From Pseudomonadota bacterium (GTDB lineage: Bacteria; Pseudomonadota; Alphaproteobacteria; Rhizobiales; Tepidamorphaceae), in NCBI GenBank assembly GCA_023458595.1, contig JAEWYT010000141.1:1-23068 (forward strand): a DNA stretch of 23,068 bases. Direction: 5' to 3'. Of the stretch, positions 1-6,852 are shown piece after piece (position 1 is the first letter of the stretch; each line of letters opens with the position of its first letter). Both the position numbers and the translations under genes were made by a program. The notes beneath the pieces are model-generated. The model was not told the origin of the DNA and did not search any database. It saw only the letters and a program-made list of their open reading frames with translations.

Positions 1-93
1 ATGCACTACGATCTGGGATACATCGACCTGGAACAGAGGACCTTGCAGACCATCGACAACCCGTTCGGCACGAGGTTGTCACCCATGTCTTAG
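1..93 (+). CDS. C-terminal tail of an unidentified protein (5' end outside window)
   Basis: An open frame enters at the window edge and ends at TAG (91-93), giving 30 visible residues that include GYIDLEQ and IDNPFG. The frame contains ATG at position 1, but nothing upstream is visible, so I treat it as the end of a longer gene. The tail has the feel of the C-terminus of integrase-core (IS481-like) transposases, but that is recollection of style rather than a motif match. It lies outside the island, on the chromosomal side of the tRNA fragment. Confidence 0.35.
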   Translation: MHYDLGYIDLEQRTLQTIDNPFGTRLSPMS

Positions 94-137
94 GTACGTT
101 CTGTTACCTATGTGTCCGGGCCGGACAGGGGTGCGGG

Positions 138-187
138 TGGTAGCGGAGGAGGGACTTGAACCCCCGACACGCGGATTATGATTCCGC
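138..187 (-). other. Attachment site: 3' half of a tRNA-Met (CAT) gene
   Basis: Read on the minus strand, this block has an anticodon arm (GCGGA stem, loop ATCATAA with CAT anticodon, TCCGC stem), a short variable region, a T-arm with TTCAAGT loop, the acceptor strand CTCCGCT, discriminator A and an encoded CCA (138-140). The D-arm and 5' acceptor strand that should follow from about 188 are absent and are replaced by AT-rich island sequence. This is the usual product of tyrosine-integrase insertion in a tRNA gene: the old 3' end is left at one island end and a rebuilt full tRNA sits at the other. The integrase gene starts 170 bp away and reads inward. The CAT anticodon could also be Ile2; the sequence resembles alphaproteobacterial elongator Met. 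Confidence 0.8.
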
Positions 188-354
188 TTTAAGGCTATAA
201 TAGCCAACAATCGTCAATACAAAAACACCAATTAAATCAGGAAATTGTAAGAATATAGCCGTTGACAGTTATTGGTGATTGTGGGAGAAATTTGTGCCTG
301 AGTGTGCCCAAAGTGTGCCCAGGCACGCCCTCTCTCGATCACCGCGGAGCGGAC
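188..354 (+). promoter_or_regulatory. Integrase leader: palindrome, phased TGTGCC repeats, possible promoter
   Basis: Three things are visible. GGCTATAATAGCC (193-205) is a perfect inverted repeat around one central base and lies just inside the att fragment. TTGACA (262-267) is a perfect -35 box, but the hexamer 17 bases downstream is a poor -10. The octamer GTGTGCCC occurs at 302-309 and 313-320, with a variant at 292-299, so the units start 10-11 bases apart, one helical turn. These could be arm-type integrase sites or excisionase sites, or simply part of the promoter. A ribosome site GCGGAG precedes the ATG at 355. Confidence 0.4.
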
Positions 355-1506
355 ATGGCCAACATCCAGAAGCGCCAGCGTAAGGACGGCACCGTCTATC
401 GTGTACAGGTGCGTATCAAGGGCTACCCGCAGCAGCAGAAGTCCTTCCGGCGCCTGACCGACGCGAAGCTGTGGGCACAGCAGACCGAGGCGGCTTTGCG
501 CCGCGGCGAGCTGCGCGCCCTGGTCAAGGTGTCGGGCACGCATACGCTGGCGGAAGCCATCAAGCGGTATCGCAACGAGGTGCTGCCGCGGAAGAGCCCC
601 GGCACCCAGCGCTCGGAAAGCGCCCACATGGATTTCTGGGAGGCCAAACTGGGTGACTATGGCCTGACCTATATCGAGCCGGCGATGATCGCCGAGCATT
701 TGGCGACACTCGCCAATGAGAAGGTGGCCCCGAAGCACAAGGAGACGGAGAAGGGGAGCAAGGCGGGCGCGAAGGCGACCAAACCGCCAAAGCTGCGCAG
801 CCTGCGTACAATCAAATACTACCGGGACACCCTGTCGACGTTGTTCAAGTACGCCCGCCAATGGCAGTGGGCGACGCATAATCCGCTGGACGATGTCGAG
901 AAGATCACCAACTTGCGCAACGGCCGGGTGCGCTATCTAAGCGACGACGAGCGCAAGGCGCTGCTCGCCGCTTGCAAGTCCAACCACAACCGGCATCTCT
1001 ACCCGATCGTTATGCTCGCGCTCACAACGGGCGCGCGGAAGGGCGAAGTGCTGGGCCTGACCATTGGCGATGTCGACCTCAACCGCGGCATGGCGGTGCT
1101 GCGGGACACCAAGAACGGGGAGACCCGTTCGGTACCGATCGTCCCGCAGATTACCGACCTGATGCGCGAGCAGGCCGCCTATGCCACGAAACTGTACGAG
1201 AGCCTCGAAGACCACACCGGCGCATGCTGGCTGTTCCCGCGCACGGACGGCAAGGAGCCGATAGAGATCCGCAAGGCGTGGTACAACGCCGTGGACGCGG
1301 CGAAGCTCGCCGACTTCCGCTTCCATGACCTGCGGCATTCAACGGCGAGCTATCTGGCGATGAACGGCGCCAGCCTCGTGGAGATTGCCGACGTACTGGG
1401 CCACAAGACCCTTCAGATGGTCAAGCGCTACTCCCACCTGTCGGAAAGCCATGTGAAGGGGCTGATGGAGCGAGTCAACACGCAGGTGCTGGGACCTCCC
1501 TCGTAA
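355..1506 (+). CDS. int: Tyrosine recombinase / site-specific integrase
   Basis: A 383-residue phage-type tyrosine integrase, the size usual for island integrases. The N-terminal part (to about residue 60) is an AP2-like arm-binding region (DGTVYRVQVRIKG, then a Lys/Arg-rich stretch). The central SAM-like core-binding domain runs to about 190, with a Lys-rich insert near 125-140. The catalytic domain shows R228 (TTGARKGEVLGL), H324 and R327 (HDLRHS), H350 (LGHK) and the nucleophile Y359 (VKRYSHL), the complete RHRHY set. I chose ATG 355 because it has a GCGGAG ribosome site. An upstream TTG at 262 would fall in the likely promoter. It lies next to the tRNA-Met fragment and points into the island, so it is very likely the enzyme that inserted the island. 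A strong terminator follows directly. Confidence 0.95.
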   Translation: MANIQKRQRKDGTVYRVQVRIKGYPQQQKSFRRLTDAKLWAQQTEAALRRGELRALVKVSGTHTLAEAIKRYRNEVLPRKSPGTQRSESAHMDFWEAKLGDYGLTYIEPAMIAEHLATLANEKVAPKHKETEKGSKAGAKATKPPKLRSLRTIKYYRDTLSTLFKYARQWQWATHNPLDDVEKITNLRNGRVRYLSDDERKALLAACKSNHNRHLYPIVMLALTTGARKGEVLGLTIGDVDLNRGMAVLRDTKNGETRSVPIVPQITDLMREQAAYATKLYESLEDHTGACWLFPRTDGKEPIEIRKAWYNAVDAAKLADFRFHDLRHSTASYLAMNGASLVEIADVLGHKTLQMVKRYSHLSESHVKGLMERVNTQVLGPPS

Positions 1507-1545
1507 TGCATGCTGCGCGCGCGAAGGCGCGCCAATGCAATTTTT
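1507..1545 (+). terminator. Terminator after integrase
   Basis: A composite hairpin directly after the stop codon: outer stem TGCAT/ATGCA, inner stem GCGCGC/GCGCGC, then a run of five T (1541-1545). This is a textbook intrinsic terminator shape. Confidence 0.8.
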
Positions 1546-1630
1546 CCTTGATTCGAGCTCCTCGAAGAACAAGATTTCTGGTGGCATCCGCCGTCCGGCG
1601 TATGCTGGAGCATCAACATGAAAGGCCAAT

Positions 1631-1855
1631 GTGACTGATTACACCCGACTGAGAACCGTTAGACAGCTCGCCCAAGAGGCGAAGTTCATCACAGAAGCCA
1701 AGCTTCGCTGGTGGGTGTTCCACGCACCGAAGTACGGCTTCGAGCCGGTCATCATCAAGATCGGTGGTCGCGTGTACATCGACGTTGTCGAATTCAATAA
1801 CTGGCTCGAACGGCACCGCCTGGCGCCCAAGAGCCTTGATGCTCAACCCGCGTAG
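1631..1855 (+). CDS. Small excisionase-like / helix-turn-helix DNA-binding protein
   Basis: A 74-residue protein starting at GTG 1631, with GAAAGG five bases upstream. The ATG at 1629 overlaps a TGA and cannot be used. The order is a helix-turn-helix near residues 8-30 (LRTVRQLAQE followed by KLRWWVFHA), then a beta wing (PVIIKIGGRVYIDVVEFNNWLE), the plan of MerR-like HTH_17 and phage excisionase proteins. It sits immediately after the integrase, separated by a terminator, so it is transcribed on its own or by read-through. The likely role is a recombination directionality factor that bends att DNA during excision; a small transcription regulator is the alternative. No cysteine or metal site is visible. 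Confidence 0.7.
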   Translation: MTDYTRLRTVRQLAQEAKFITEAKLRWWVFHAPKYGFEPVIIKIGGRVYIDVVEFNNWLERHRLAPKSLDAQPA

Positions 1856-1874
1856 GCGGGTCCGTAACTTCGAG

Positions 1875-1905
1875 AGGCCGGAAGGGTTCACCTTCCGGCC
1901 TTCTC
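1875..1905 (+). terminator. Terminator after excisionase-like gene
   Basis: Perfect 11-bp stem AGGCCGGAAGG / CCTTCCGGCCT around loop GTTCA, followed by TCTCTT. It ends the plus-strand integrase/excisionase unit. Confidence 0.75.
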
Positions 1906-2005
1906 TTATCCCGGCCCTGGCCATTGTATTGACGGGTGCCGCCAGGCCGGTTGCGCAGTCTGCACTGCCAGACGCCGTTGTGCGCTTCAAGAGTGGAGAA
2001 ACTGA

Positions 2006-2038
2006 AAAAGCCGGAAGGCGTTACCGCCTCCCGGCCTT
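2006..2038 (-). terminator. Terminator after ardC-like gene
   Basis: On the minus strand AAGGCCGGGAGGCG, loop GTAA, CGCCTTCCGGCTT and a run of T. The stem has one bulged base. It lies about 45 bases past the stop of the ArdC-like gene and faces the plus-strand terminator of the neighbouring unit. Confidence 0.7.
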
Positions 2039-2081
2039 GGTGACGATGCGGACGACATCGACAGCAGGGTGTTGGCTCGCC

Positions 2082-3035
2082 TTATGCCGCCCGCCGCGAG
2101 CGGTCCCTGCCCGCCGCTTGACGGTCAGGATTGCCGTTTCGGCTCGCCGAACCGGCCGCGCCGTCGCCCTGCAGGAAGGCAACCGCCTGAGAGGCCTTGC
2201 TGGCAACAGTGAACAGCGCGCGCGGGTCTTCTTTGGCGATATTCAGCCAACCGGCGAGGTAAGCCGCATGGTCAGCTCGCGGCGCGGGGCTGATGCCAAG
2301 GTCGGCGCAGAGGAAGGCGGATCCCAGCTCCGCGACAAGCTCCTCCATCGCGTAGGACTCAGTCCCAAAGCGCCCGGACAGATCGCGGTCCAGACGATGC
2401 GGGGCGCCGCTCCAGTGCGTAAGCTCGTGGCAGAGCGTCGAATAGTAGCTTTCCGTGGCGCTCGACGTATCGGTGCCGGTGAAGCGCTCGCGAAGCGGCA
2501 TCTGGATGATATCACGGGCTGGAATGTAGCAAGCGGACGATCCGCCATGCTCGACGACGGCACCGGTGCCTTCGACGAAGGCTTCGGCATCAGCCAGCAG
2601 CTGCGCCGGATCCCTCACCTCCGGAACCGACAGCTCGAAACCATCCACCTGCGCCGCGTTGAAGACGCGGGATGCTCGCGCGAACAGCCGCGTTTCGGGG
2701 TTCATATCGCCGGTCGCTTCGTCCTCGACCTCGACGGTCAGTTCCTTGCAGAAGACGATGACGGTGCCCTTCTCGCCCTTCTTGACCTGGCCGCCAAGCT
2801 CTCGCCACTGGCGGTAGCTGGCCCACAGGCCGGACTCGTAGCGACGCTCCATACCAGACGCCCAGAGAGCCAGGATGTTGACGCCGGAGTAGCGATGCCC
2901 GGTAACCGCATTCTTCGGGCGCTCGAGGCAGACACCCGGACGGTGCCAGGGAAGCTGGAAGTCGCCGGGACCGTTCTCAATGGCGGCAATGATGGCTTTG
3001 GTGATTTCGGCATGGACGTCGAAGCGTTCGCGCAT
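2082..3035 (-). CDS. ardC: ArdC-type antirestriction protein / single-strand DNA-binding metallopeptidase-like
   Basis: A 317-residue protein with the two-part ArdC plan. An N-terminal DNA-binding domain (about 1-130) carries the family-typical PWHRPG, RYSGVNILALW and KKGEKGT segments. A zincin-like domain follows, with HELTH at 203-207 and a downstream helix EELVAELGSAFL (231-242) that can give the third metal ligand. ArdC proteins are known from conjugative plasmids such as pSa, where they protect incoming single-stranded DNA from restriction. Start: ATG 3035 preceded by GGAGAG. The last 30 residues are low-complexity, Arg/Ala-rich and probably disordered. The leader contains a structured RNA shared with the parB-like and methyltransferase genes, so expression is probably controlled with them. 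A minus-strand terminator follows. Confidence 0.9.
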   Translation of the reverse strand: MRERFDVHAEITKAIIAAIENGPGDFQLPWHRPGVCLERPKNAVTGHRYSGVNILALWASGMERRYESGLWASYRQWRELGGQVKKGEKGTVIVFCKELTVEVEDEATGDMNPETRLFARASRVFNAAQVDGFELSVPEVRDPAQLLADAEAFVEGTGAVVEHGGSSACYIPARDIIQMPLRERFTGTDTSSATESYYSTLCHELTHWSGAPHRLDRDLSGRFGTESYAMEELVAELGSAFLCADLGISPAPRADHAAYLAGWLNIAKEDPRALFTVASKASQAVAFLQGDGAAGSASRNGNPDRQAAGRDRSRRAA

Positions 3036-3059
3036 GGTGGTCTCTCCTGTTCATTTGAG

Positions 3060-3222
3060 AGGCCGCGCCCTCCGCGGCCTGTCCGGCAGCGGGGAAAGCG
3101 GAAGGAGAGAGCCGGTCCGGAACCCGTAGGGCCGTGCCAAAACGGACGGGGAAGAAGGGCTTTGTTGGTGCGCGAGGAAGGCGTTAGCCGGGGAAGAAAG
3201 CCCGCCCGACCCGTTGCAGGGC
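3060..3222 (-). ncRNA. Structured leader RNA, copy 1 (radC-motif-like), upstream of ardC
   Basis: Read on the minus strand. The outer stem GGGCTTT/AAAGCCC (3197-3203 with 3157-3163) encloses TTTCTTCCCC, a hairpin with stem GGC/GCC and a four-base loop (3180-3189), TTCCTCGCG and CAACAAA. A conserved GGCCCT...GGGTTCCGG hairpin follows near 3117-3133. Close to the ribosome site there is a perfect 8-bp hairpin (3060-3067 with 3073-3080, loop GAGGG on the RNA). The same blocks, with different but still pairing stems, precede the parB-like and methyltransferase genes. The published radC RNA motif is known upstream of antirestriction, ParB-like, methyltransferase and RadC genes; identity with it is my inference. 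Confidence 0.7.
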
Positions 3223-3329
3223 CGTTGCCTTCCGCCAATTTCTGCCGGTCAGTACAGGTCGCTGGGGTCGTGGACCGCAGAAGAGGCACGGTGTGCCCGG
3301 GGCGAATAAGCAGTGGATTGCTGATACGA

Positions 3330-3353
3330 CAAGAGGCCGGGCATTGCCCGGCC
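3330..3353 (-). terminator. Terminator after cysteine-rich secreted protein gene
   Basis: Near-perfect palindrome GGCCGGGCA / TGCCCGGCC (3335-3343 with 3345-3353), followed on the minus strand by CTCTTGTC. It lies about 22 bases past the stop codon of the gene at 3376-4047. Confidence 0.6.
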
Positions 3354-3375
3354 CTGATCGGTTCCACTCGTTATC

Positions 3376-4047
3376 TTACTGCGCCCCGCCGCAGGTCTGA
3401 CTGCAAATCCCATCGCAGAGTTTGTACCCCGGCTGACATTTTGGCTCTTCGGGAGGAGGTGGTGGCGCGTAGCCGCAGTTGCTGCTCAGTTCTACCCAGT
3501 TTCCATCCTGACATTGCTCCTCTCTATTGCCGCTGACATAATTCAGTCCGCGAGATTTGTAATGCTCACACAGAGTTCTTTGCGAACCGGCCGGATAAGT
3601 CCGGCAATTGACATCGTCCCAGGTGCAGGCCTTCGACCGCTGGGTACCATGAATAGACTTTCCGCAATTCTTCCCGGTCCCGCCGCCACCGTCGATCTTG
3701 GCGCATTGCGACCCGTTCCAGAGCTGCCCATTGGCACCGCAAGTCCCGATTTTCTTGACCGCACTTTCGACAGCGACCAGCCGAGAATTCATGATGTTCA
3801 TGGACCCTTCAAGGGTATCTAGCCGATCCTCGACGGTCGCCAGTCGGTCGTTGACCGATTTGATGTCTTCCCGCACCGAGGCGAATCCCGACTCCACGAC
3901 GTTGCGCAGCGTCGACATCTGCCGGGAGATGTTTGAGTACATCTGCTGATGAGCAGATCCGCCAGTCGCAGTCGCCGACTGGCCGTGTCCGGCAGTAGCC
4001 GCTGCTACCGCCAAACAGAGAAATCCGAACAGTCTGATAATTCGCAT
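3376..4047 (-). CDS. Exported cysteine-rich protein with coiled coil, function unknown
   Basis: A 223-residue protein starting at ATG 4047, with GAGG eight bases upstream; a GTG three codons earlier is less well placed. The order is a signal peptide (MRIIRLFGFLCLAVAAATAG), a heptad-like coiled coil (about 35-95, repeated V..RL..VE..LDTLE), and a cysteine-rich C-terminal part with at least ten Cys. That part includes CGANGQLWNGSQC, a Gly run, a five-proline stretch and a final CxxxCxxTC-like cluster. I do not recognise a family. The WNGS...C motif recurs in the larger exported protein at 4880-6685 (IAWNGSVWSC), so the two may belong to one surface structure such as a pilus or fibre. It is divergent from the MucR-type regulator, which could control it. 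Confidence 0.7.
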   Translation of the reverse strand: MRIIRLFGFLCLAVAAATAGHGQSATATGGSAHQQMYSNISRQMSTLRNVVESGFASVREDIKSVNDRLATVEDRLDTLEGSMNIMNSRLVAVESAVKKIGTCGANGQLWNGSQCAKIDGGGGTGKNCGKSIHGTQRSKACTWDDVNCRTYPAGSQRTLCEHYKSRGLNYVSGNREEQCQDGNWVELSSNCGYAPPPPPEEPKCQPGYKLCDGICSQTCGGAQ

Positions 4048-4261
4048 CCGCACCACCTCGCGTTTTGTGGAGGCTTATGGGGTGCGGTGCAAACCGGTTC
4101 CTGACGGGCTAAGTCAGTCGGTCCGTTTGAACGAACAAACGGATCCGGATCGAGCCTGTCCGCGGACCAAAGAATCGTCAAATATTGAGGCTCTGCATCT
4201 TCGCGGGCAGTTTTTGGATAAAAGGAAAAGGAATAGGATCCGCGCAACGGGCAGCAACGGG

Positions 4262-4765
4262 ATGGCAAGTATGACAGAGTCCGCCGATCACACGACGCTT
4301 CTTGACTACGCGACGCAGATCGTCGCGGCCTATGTAACAAACAACACTGTCCCGGCAGGCGAATTGGGGACACTGATTCAAGCCGTGCATCAGGCCTTGA
4401 GAGCGCTTGGCAATGCGGATGTCATACCCGAGAAACCAGTCCCTGCCGTATCCATCAAGAGATCGGTTACGACCGACTATATCGTCTGCCTGGAAGACGG
4501 CAGAAAGTTCAAGACATTGAAGCGGCACCTTCGGGTCCGCTATAATATGACGCCTCAAGAGTATCGCGAGAAATGGGGACTGCCGCCGGACTATCCCATG
4601 GTAGCGCCGAGTTACGCGGCATCCCGCTCGGCGATGGCGAAAACCATCGGCCTTGGTCAGAAGCGGACGCTGGCCGCGCCCCCTACTCGTTCGGTATCGC
4701 CGACAGCTCGGCCAAAGGCAAACAAATCCGGCGCGCGGAAGCGACGGGCGGCCGCGAAGACCTAA
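4262..4765 (+). CDS. Ros/MucR-family transcriptional regulator, zinc-site variant
   Basis: A 167-residue protein with the full Ros/MucR plan. An N-terminal oligomerisation part (LLDYATQIVAAYVTNN, about 14-30) precedes the DNA-binding core YIVCLEDGRKFKTLKRHL and the hallmark MTPQEYREKWGLP, then a basic Lys/Arg tail. In Ros the zinc is held by C-x2-C-x9-H-x4-H. Here the same positions read C76, D79, H89, Y94, so two ligands are replaced. Mesorhizobium relatives without zinc that still fold and bind DNA are described. ATG 4262 and ATG 4271 are both possible starts; neither has a strong ribosome site. Family members bind AT-rich DNA and often repress surface and exopolysaccharide genes, so the two exported proteins on either side are candidate targets. 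Confidence 0.88.
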   Translation: MASMTESADHTTLLDYATQIVAAYVTNNTVPAGELGTLIQAVHQALRALGNADVIPEKPVPAVSIKRSVTTDYIVCLEDGRKFKTLKRHLRVRYNMTPQEYREKWGLPPDYPMVAPSYAASRSAMAKTIGLGQKRTLAAPPTRSVSPTARPKANKSGARKRRAAAKT

Positions 4766-4800
4766 GTCTCGACCATACCGCCAGCCACTAGCGCGAGACT
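4765..4800. terminator. Inverted repeat after MucR-type gene
   Basis: AGTCTCG and CGAGACT (7-bp arms) begin at the stop codon, with a possible inner GCCAGC/GCTGGC pairing nearby. There is no clear T run, so it is only a possible terminator between converging genes. Confidence 0.3.
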
Positions 4801-4817
4801 GCCGCTGGCCTTCCTGA

Positions 4818-4861
4818 AACGGGTCGGGCACCTGCCCACTTGGGAAAGACAGGCACCCGTT
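4818..4861 (-). terminator. Inverted repeat after S74 fibre gene
   Basis: AACGGGT/ACCCGTT arms enclose GGGCA...TGCCC. It lies about 20 bases past the stop of the minus-strand gene and ends in TTTC on that strand, a modest terminator signal. Confidence 0.4.
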
Positions 4862-4879
4862 AGTGAAACGCCTGGCGTG

Positions 4880-6685
4880 TCAACGCATCCGGGCTTCCAA
4901 CTTCTCCAAACGCTGCCGAAACTCGGCGTTTTCTCGGCGCAGTTCGTCATTCCGGTCTTTCAGCTCCTTGACCGCGTTTACGAGCGGTACGGTAAGCTTG
5001 ATATATGACACGCCGTAGTAATCCATCTCGCCGTTCTCGAGTTTCTTACCTGTGCCGGTGACAACTTCCGGGATGACGTCAAGCACGTCTTGCGCCAGGA
5101 GGCCCGGCTCGCGTCCTTTGCCGCGCCATTCTTCCTTCCAATTATAGGTTACCGGGTTCAGTTTCATGATTTCATCAAGGCCTGTTTGGTAGGGCTCGAT
5201 GTTCTTTTTCAGTCGTTTGTCGGAAGAGTTGCAGCCACCGGAGTTGAGGCGCATGGTATGCGCGGCACCTGCAAAACAGGCGTAAGATCCGCCTGGACCC
5301 TCGTTGATATTCGGGAACTGGGGCGCGGCTGCAAGCACAGACATCGACGACGTAACCGTCAGGCTGCCGATGCCGCCAGTGGTAGCACTCAGGCTTGCCG
5401 TACTTACGGCACCCGCGCTCGTAATGATGGGTGTGCTGCCGACATAGAAGCCGGCGTCGGCGCGCATGGCACCGCCCGTATAGACGCTCTTATTGCTGTA
5501 GGATCGCACATAGGTAGCGTCCTGCATGTACCAGCCGCCGACGTGGGTGCCATTGTACCAGCCGGTGTTGCCGTAGGTACGGACGTAGCCGCCATTCGCG
5601 TCGCGCAGGGTACCGATGGTCGATGTCAACGCGCCGTTCATCTCGATATTGTTCGCGAGCTGGATGTTTTTTCCGGCCATGTTCAGGCCGCTCGCGTTCG
5701 CCGTCATGATCGTCGAGCCGCCGCCGGTAATGCTGCCGCCGGAAGTCCAGATATGCGTGCTCGGTGCCCAATAGTTGAGGCCAAAACTCGTAACGCTCAT
5801 ACCGTACCCATTGCCAAGCTTGATCTTATCGGCATTCTCGTCTGGAAACGTGATGACATTGCTGCCCATTGCCAGATCCTGCGTGGCAGCATGATCCCCC
5901 AGATTATCAGCGCCGCCAGTTGGGGCGTCAGAGGTACAGTCAATCGTCGAGCCGTCAGTGCTGCACCATTTGCCGCTGGTCAACGTGCCCACTTGCGGAT
6001 CAGCTTCCGTGAAGCCAAAGCCGGAATCACCCACACAGGCCATGGAGGTTCCGTCTCCGGTCAGGACTTCGCCGGGGTCGCACGTGGGCAAGTTCGCTTT
6101 TGCAAAGCTCTTAACGGAGGGATCGGATTCGAACCCGGTCAAGGAAGTCCCACTGACGCAGGACAAGTTGGATCCATCGCCGGTGAGGATTTTGTCAGCC
6201 CCACAATCCGGCAACGCCGCTTTGGCGAAATCATAGACGGTCGGATCGATCTCGAAGCCCGACAACCCGGCACTATCAACGCAGGACAGGGACGTTCCGT
6301 CCCCTGTCAGAATCTTGCTGGAACCGCAGTCCGGCAGTTGCGTTTGGGCGAAGCTGTAGACGGTCGGATCAGTCTCGGAAGTACAACTCCACACCGAACC
6401 ATTCCAGGCGATTTTGTTGTCACCGGAGCAGGACGCAAGCATCGCCTTGGCGTGGTCTTTGACCTCGTTGTCGAGACGGTCGGTGTTGTCGTCCGCCTGA
6501 TCTTTCAGTTGGGAAAGCTGGGCCGCCATCTTGGCATTTTCGAGGTTCCGGGAGCTGGACGTCGTATTGAATGTGACTTGCGCGTGGCTCGCTACCGCAA
6601 GCATCACGAGGATGAGAAATCCTGGAACCGCCAATAGGCGGCGCCAATGTCGCTTGACTCCGCTATAGCTATTTATAACTCCCAT
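4880..6685 (-). CDS. Exported fibre or pilus-tip-like protein with C-terminal S74 intramolecular chaperone
   Basis: A 601-residue protein. A basic start and hydrophobic segment (about 16-35) form a signal peptide or anchor, followed by a short coiled coil (45-80). Three 41-residue tandem repeats plus the start of a fourth follow (units begin at 104, 145, 186 and 227; core DPTVYxFAxxxLPDCG...ILTGDG). The middle is Gly/Ser/Thr-rich with a WYMxDATYVRSY segment like those in PilV-type shufflon pilin tips. The end (about 487-575) is a peptidase S74 chaperone domain: SSDKRLKKNI, then LNPVTYNW, GLLAQDV and VSYIKLTVPLVNAVKEL. A terminal coiled coil closes it. S74 domains trimerise fibres and then cleave themselves off, using a Ser/Lys pair near SSDK. 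The role is probably surface attachment, perhaps mating-pair recognition; a phage-type fibre is the alternative. The start at ATG 6685 has only a weak ribosome site. Confidence 0.85.
   Translation of the reverse strand: MGVINSYSGVKRHWRRLLAVPGFLILVMLAVASHAQVTFNTTSSSRNLENAKMAAQLSQLKDQADDNTDRLDNEVKDHAKAMLASCSGDNKIAWNGSVWSCTSETDPTVYSFAQTQLPDCGSSKILTGDGTSLSCVDSAGLSGFEIDPTVYDFAKAALPDCGADKILTGDGSNLSCVSGTSLTGFESDPSVKSFAKANLPTCDPGEVLTGDGTSMACVGDSGFGFTEADPQVGTLTSGKWCSTDGSTIDCTSDAPTGGADNLGDHAATQDLAMGSNVITFPDENADKIKLGNGYGMSVTSFGLNYWAPSTHIWTSGGSITGGGSTIMTANASGLNMAGKNIQLANNIEMNGALTSTIGTLRDANGGYVRTYGNTGWYNGTHVGGWYMQDATYVRSYSNKSVYTGGAMRADAGFYVGSTPIITSAGAVSTASLSATTGGIGSLTVTSSMSVLAAAPQFPNINEGPGGSYACFAGAAHTMRLNSGGCNSSDKRLKKNIEPYQTGLDEIMKLNPVTYNWKEEWRGKGREPGLLAQDVLDVIPEVVTGTGKKLENGEMDYYGVSYIKLTVPLVNAVKELKDRNDELRRENAEFRQRLEKLEARMR
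6008..6376 (-). repeat. Three 123-bp coding tandem repeats
   Basis: The S74 protein repeats every 41 residues exactly (units start at residues 104, 145 and 186; the next E-x-D-P at 227). Each unit has E-x-DP, a FA.A.LP.C block and LTGDG followed by a second cysteine. Copies differ at many residues, so the array is old rather than a recent expansion. Confidence 0.85.
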
Positions 6686-6689
6686 AAGG

Positions 6690-6780
6690 CAATATACTTC
6701 TATGATTACACTTAATTGTCCAGATATATTATGTCATATGCCACGAGAAAATAAGTATAAATATCTGACAATTGATCGTG
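6690..6780 (-). promoter_or_regulatory. AT-rich promoter region with long inverted repeat
   Basis: A sharply AT-rich block in a GC-rich island, directly upstream of the S74 fibre gene. AATTGTCCAGATAT (6714-6727) and ATATCTGACAATT (6761-6773) form an inverted repeat that differs by one extra base. On the minus strand TTGTCA and CATAAT-like hexamers occur, but no pair has ideal spacing. An operator for the adjacent MucR-type regulator, whose family binds AT-rich DNA, is plausible but unproven. Confidence 0.4.
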
Positions 6781-6803
6781 AGAACTGTTCCGACACATAA
6801 AAT

Positions 6804-6833
6804 AGCCGACCCGATCGCCTGACCGGGCCGGCT
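6804..6833 (-). terminator. Terminator after parB-like gene
   Basis: On the minus strand a 13-bp stem AGCCGGCCCGGTC / GATCGGGTCGGCT (two G-T pairs), loop AGGC, tail ATTTTATG. It lies 20 bases past the stop codon. Confidence 0.75.
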
Positions 6834-6852
6834 TGAGGAGTACCGGAAGCGC

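Noticed and set aside
138..187. Functional tRNA gene
   Set aside because: Only the anticodon arm, T-arm and 3' acceptor strand are present. The D-arm and 5' acceptor strand are missing, so it is an att remnant.
1764..3536. 590-codon plus-strand open frame
   Set aside because: It runs antisense through the ArdC-like gene, which has clear motifs and a ribosome site. It is a GC-driven shadow without family features.
5090..6637. 515-codon plus-strand open frame
   Set aside because: Antisense to the S74 fibre gene, whose repeats and C-terminal domain are unmistakable. The opposite frame has only His/Arg/Gly-rich composition.
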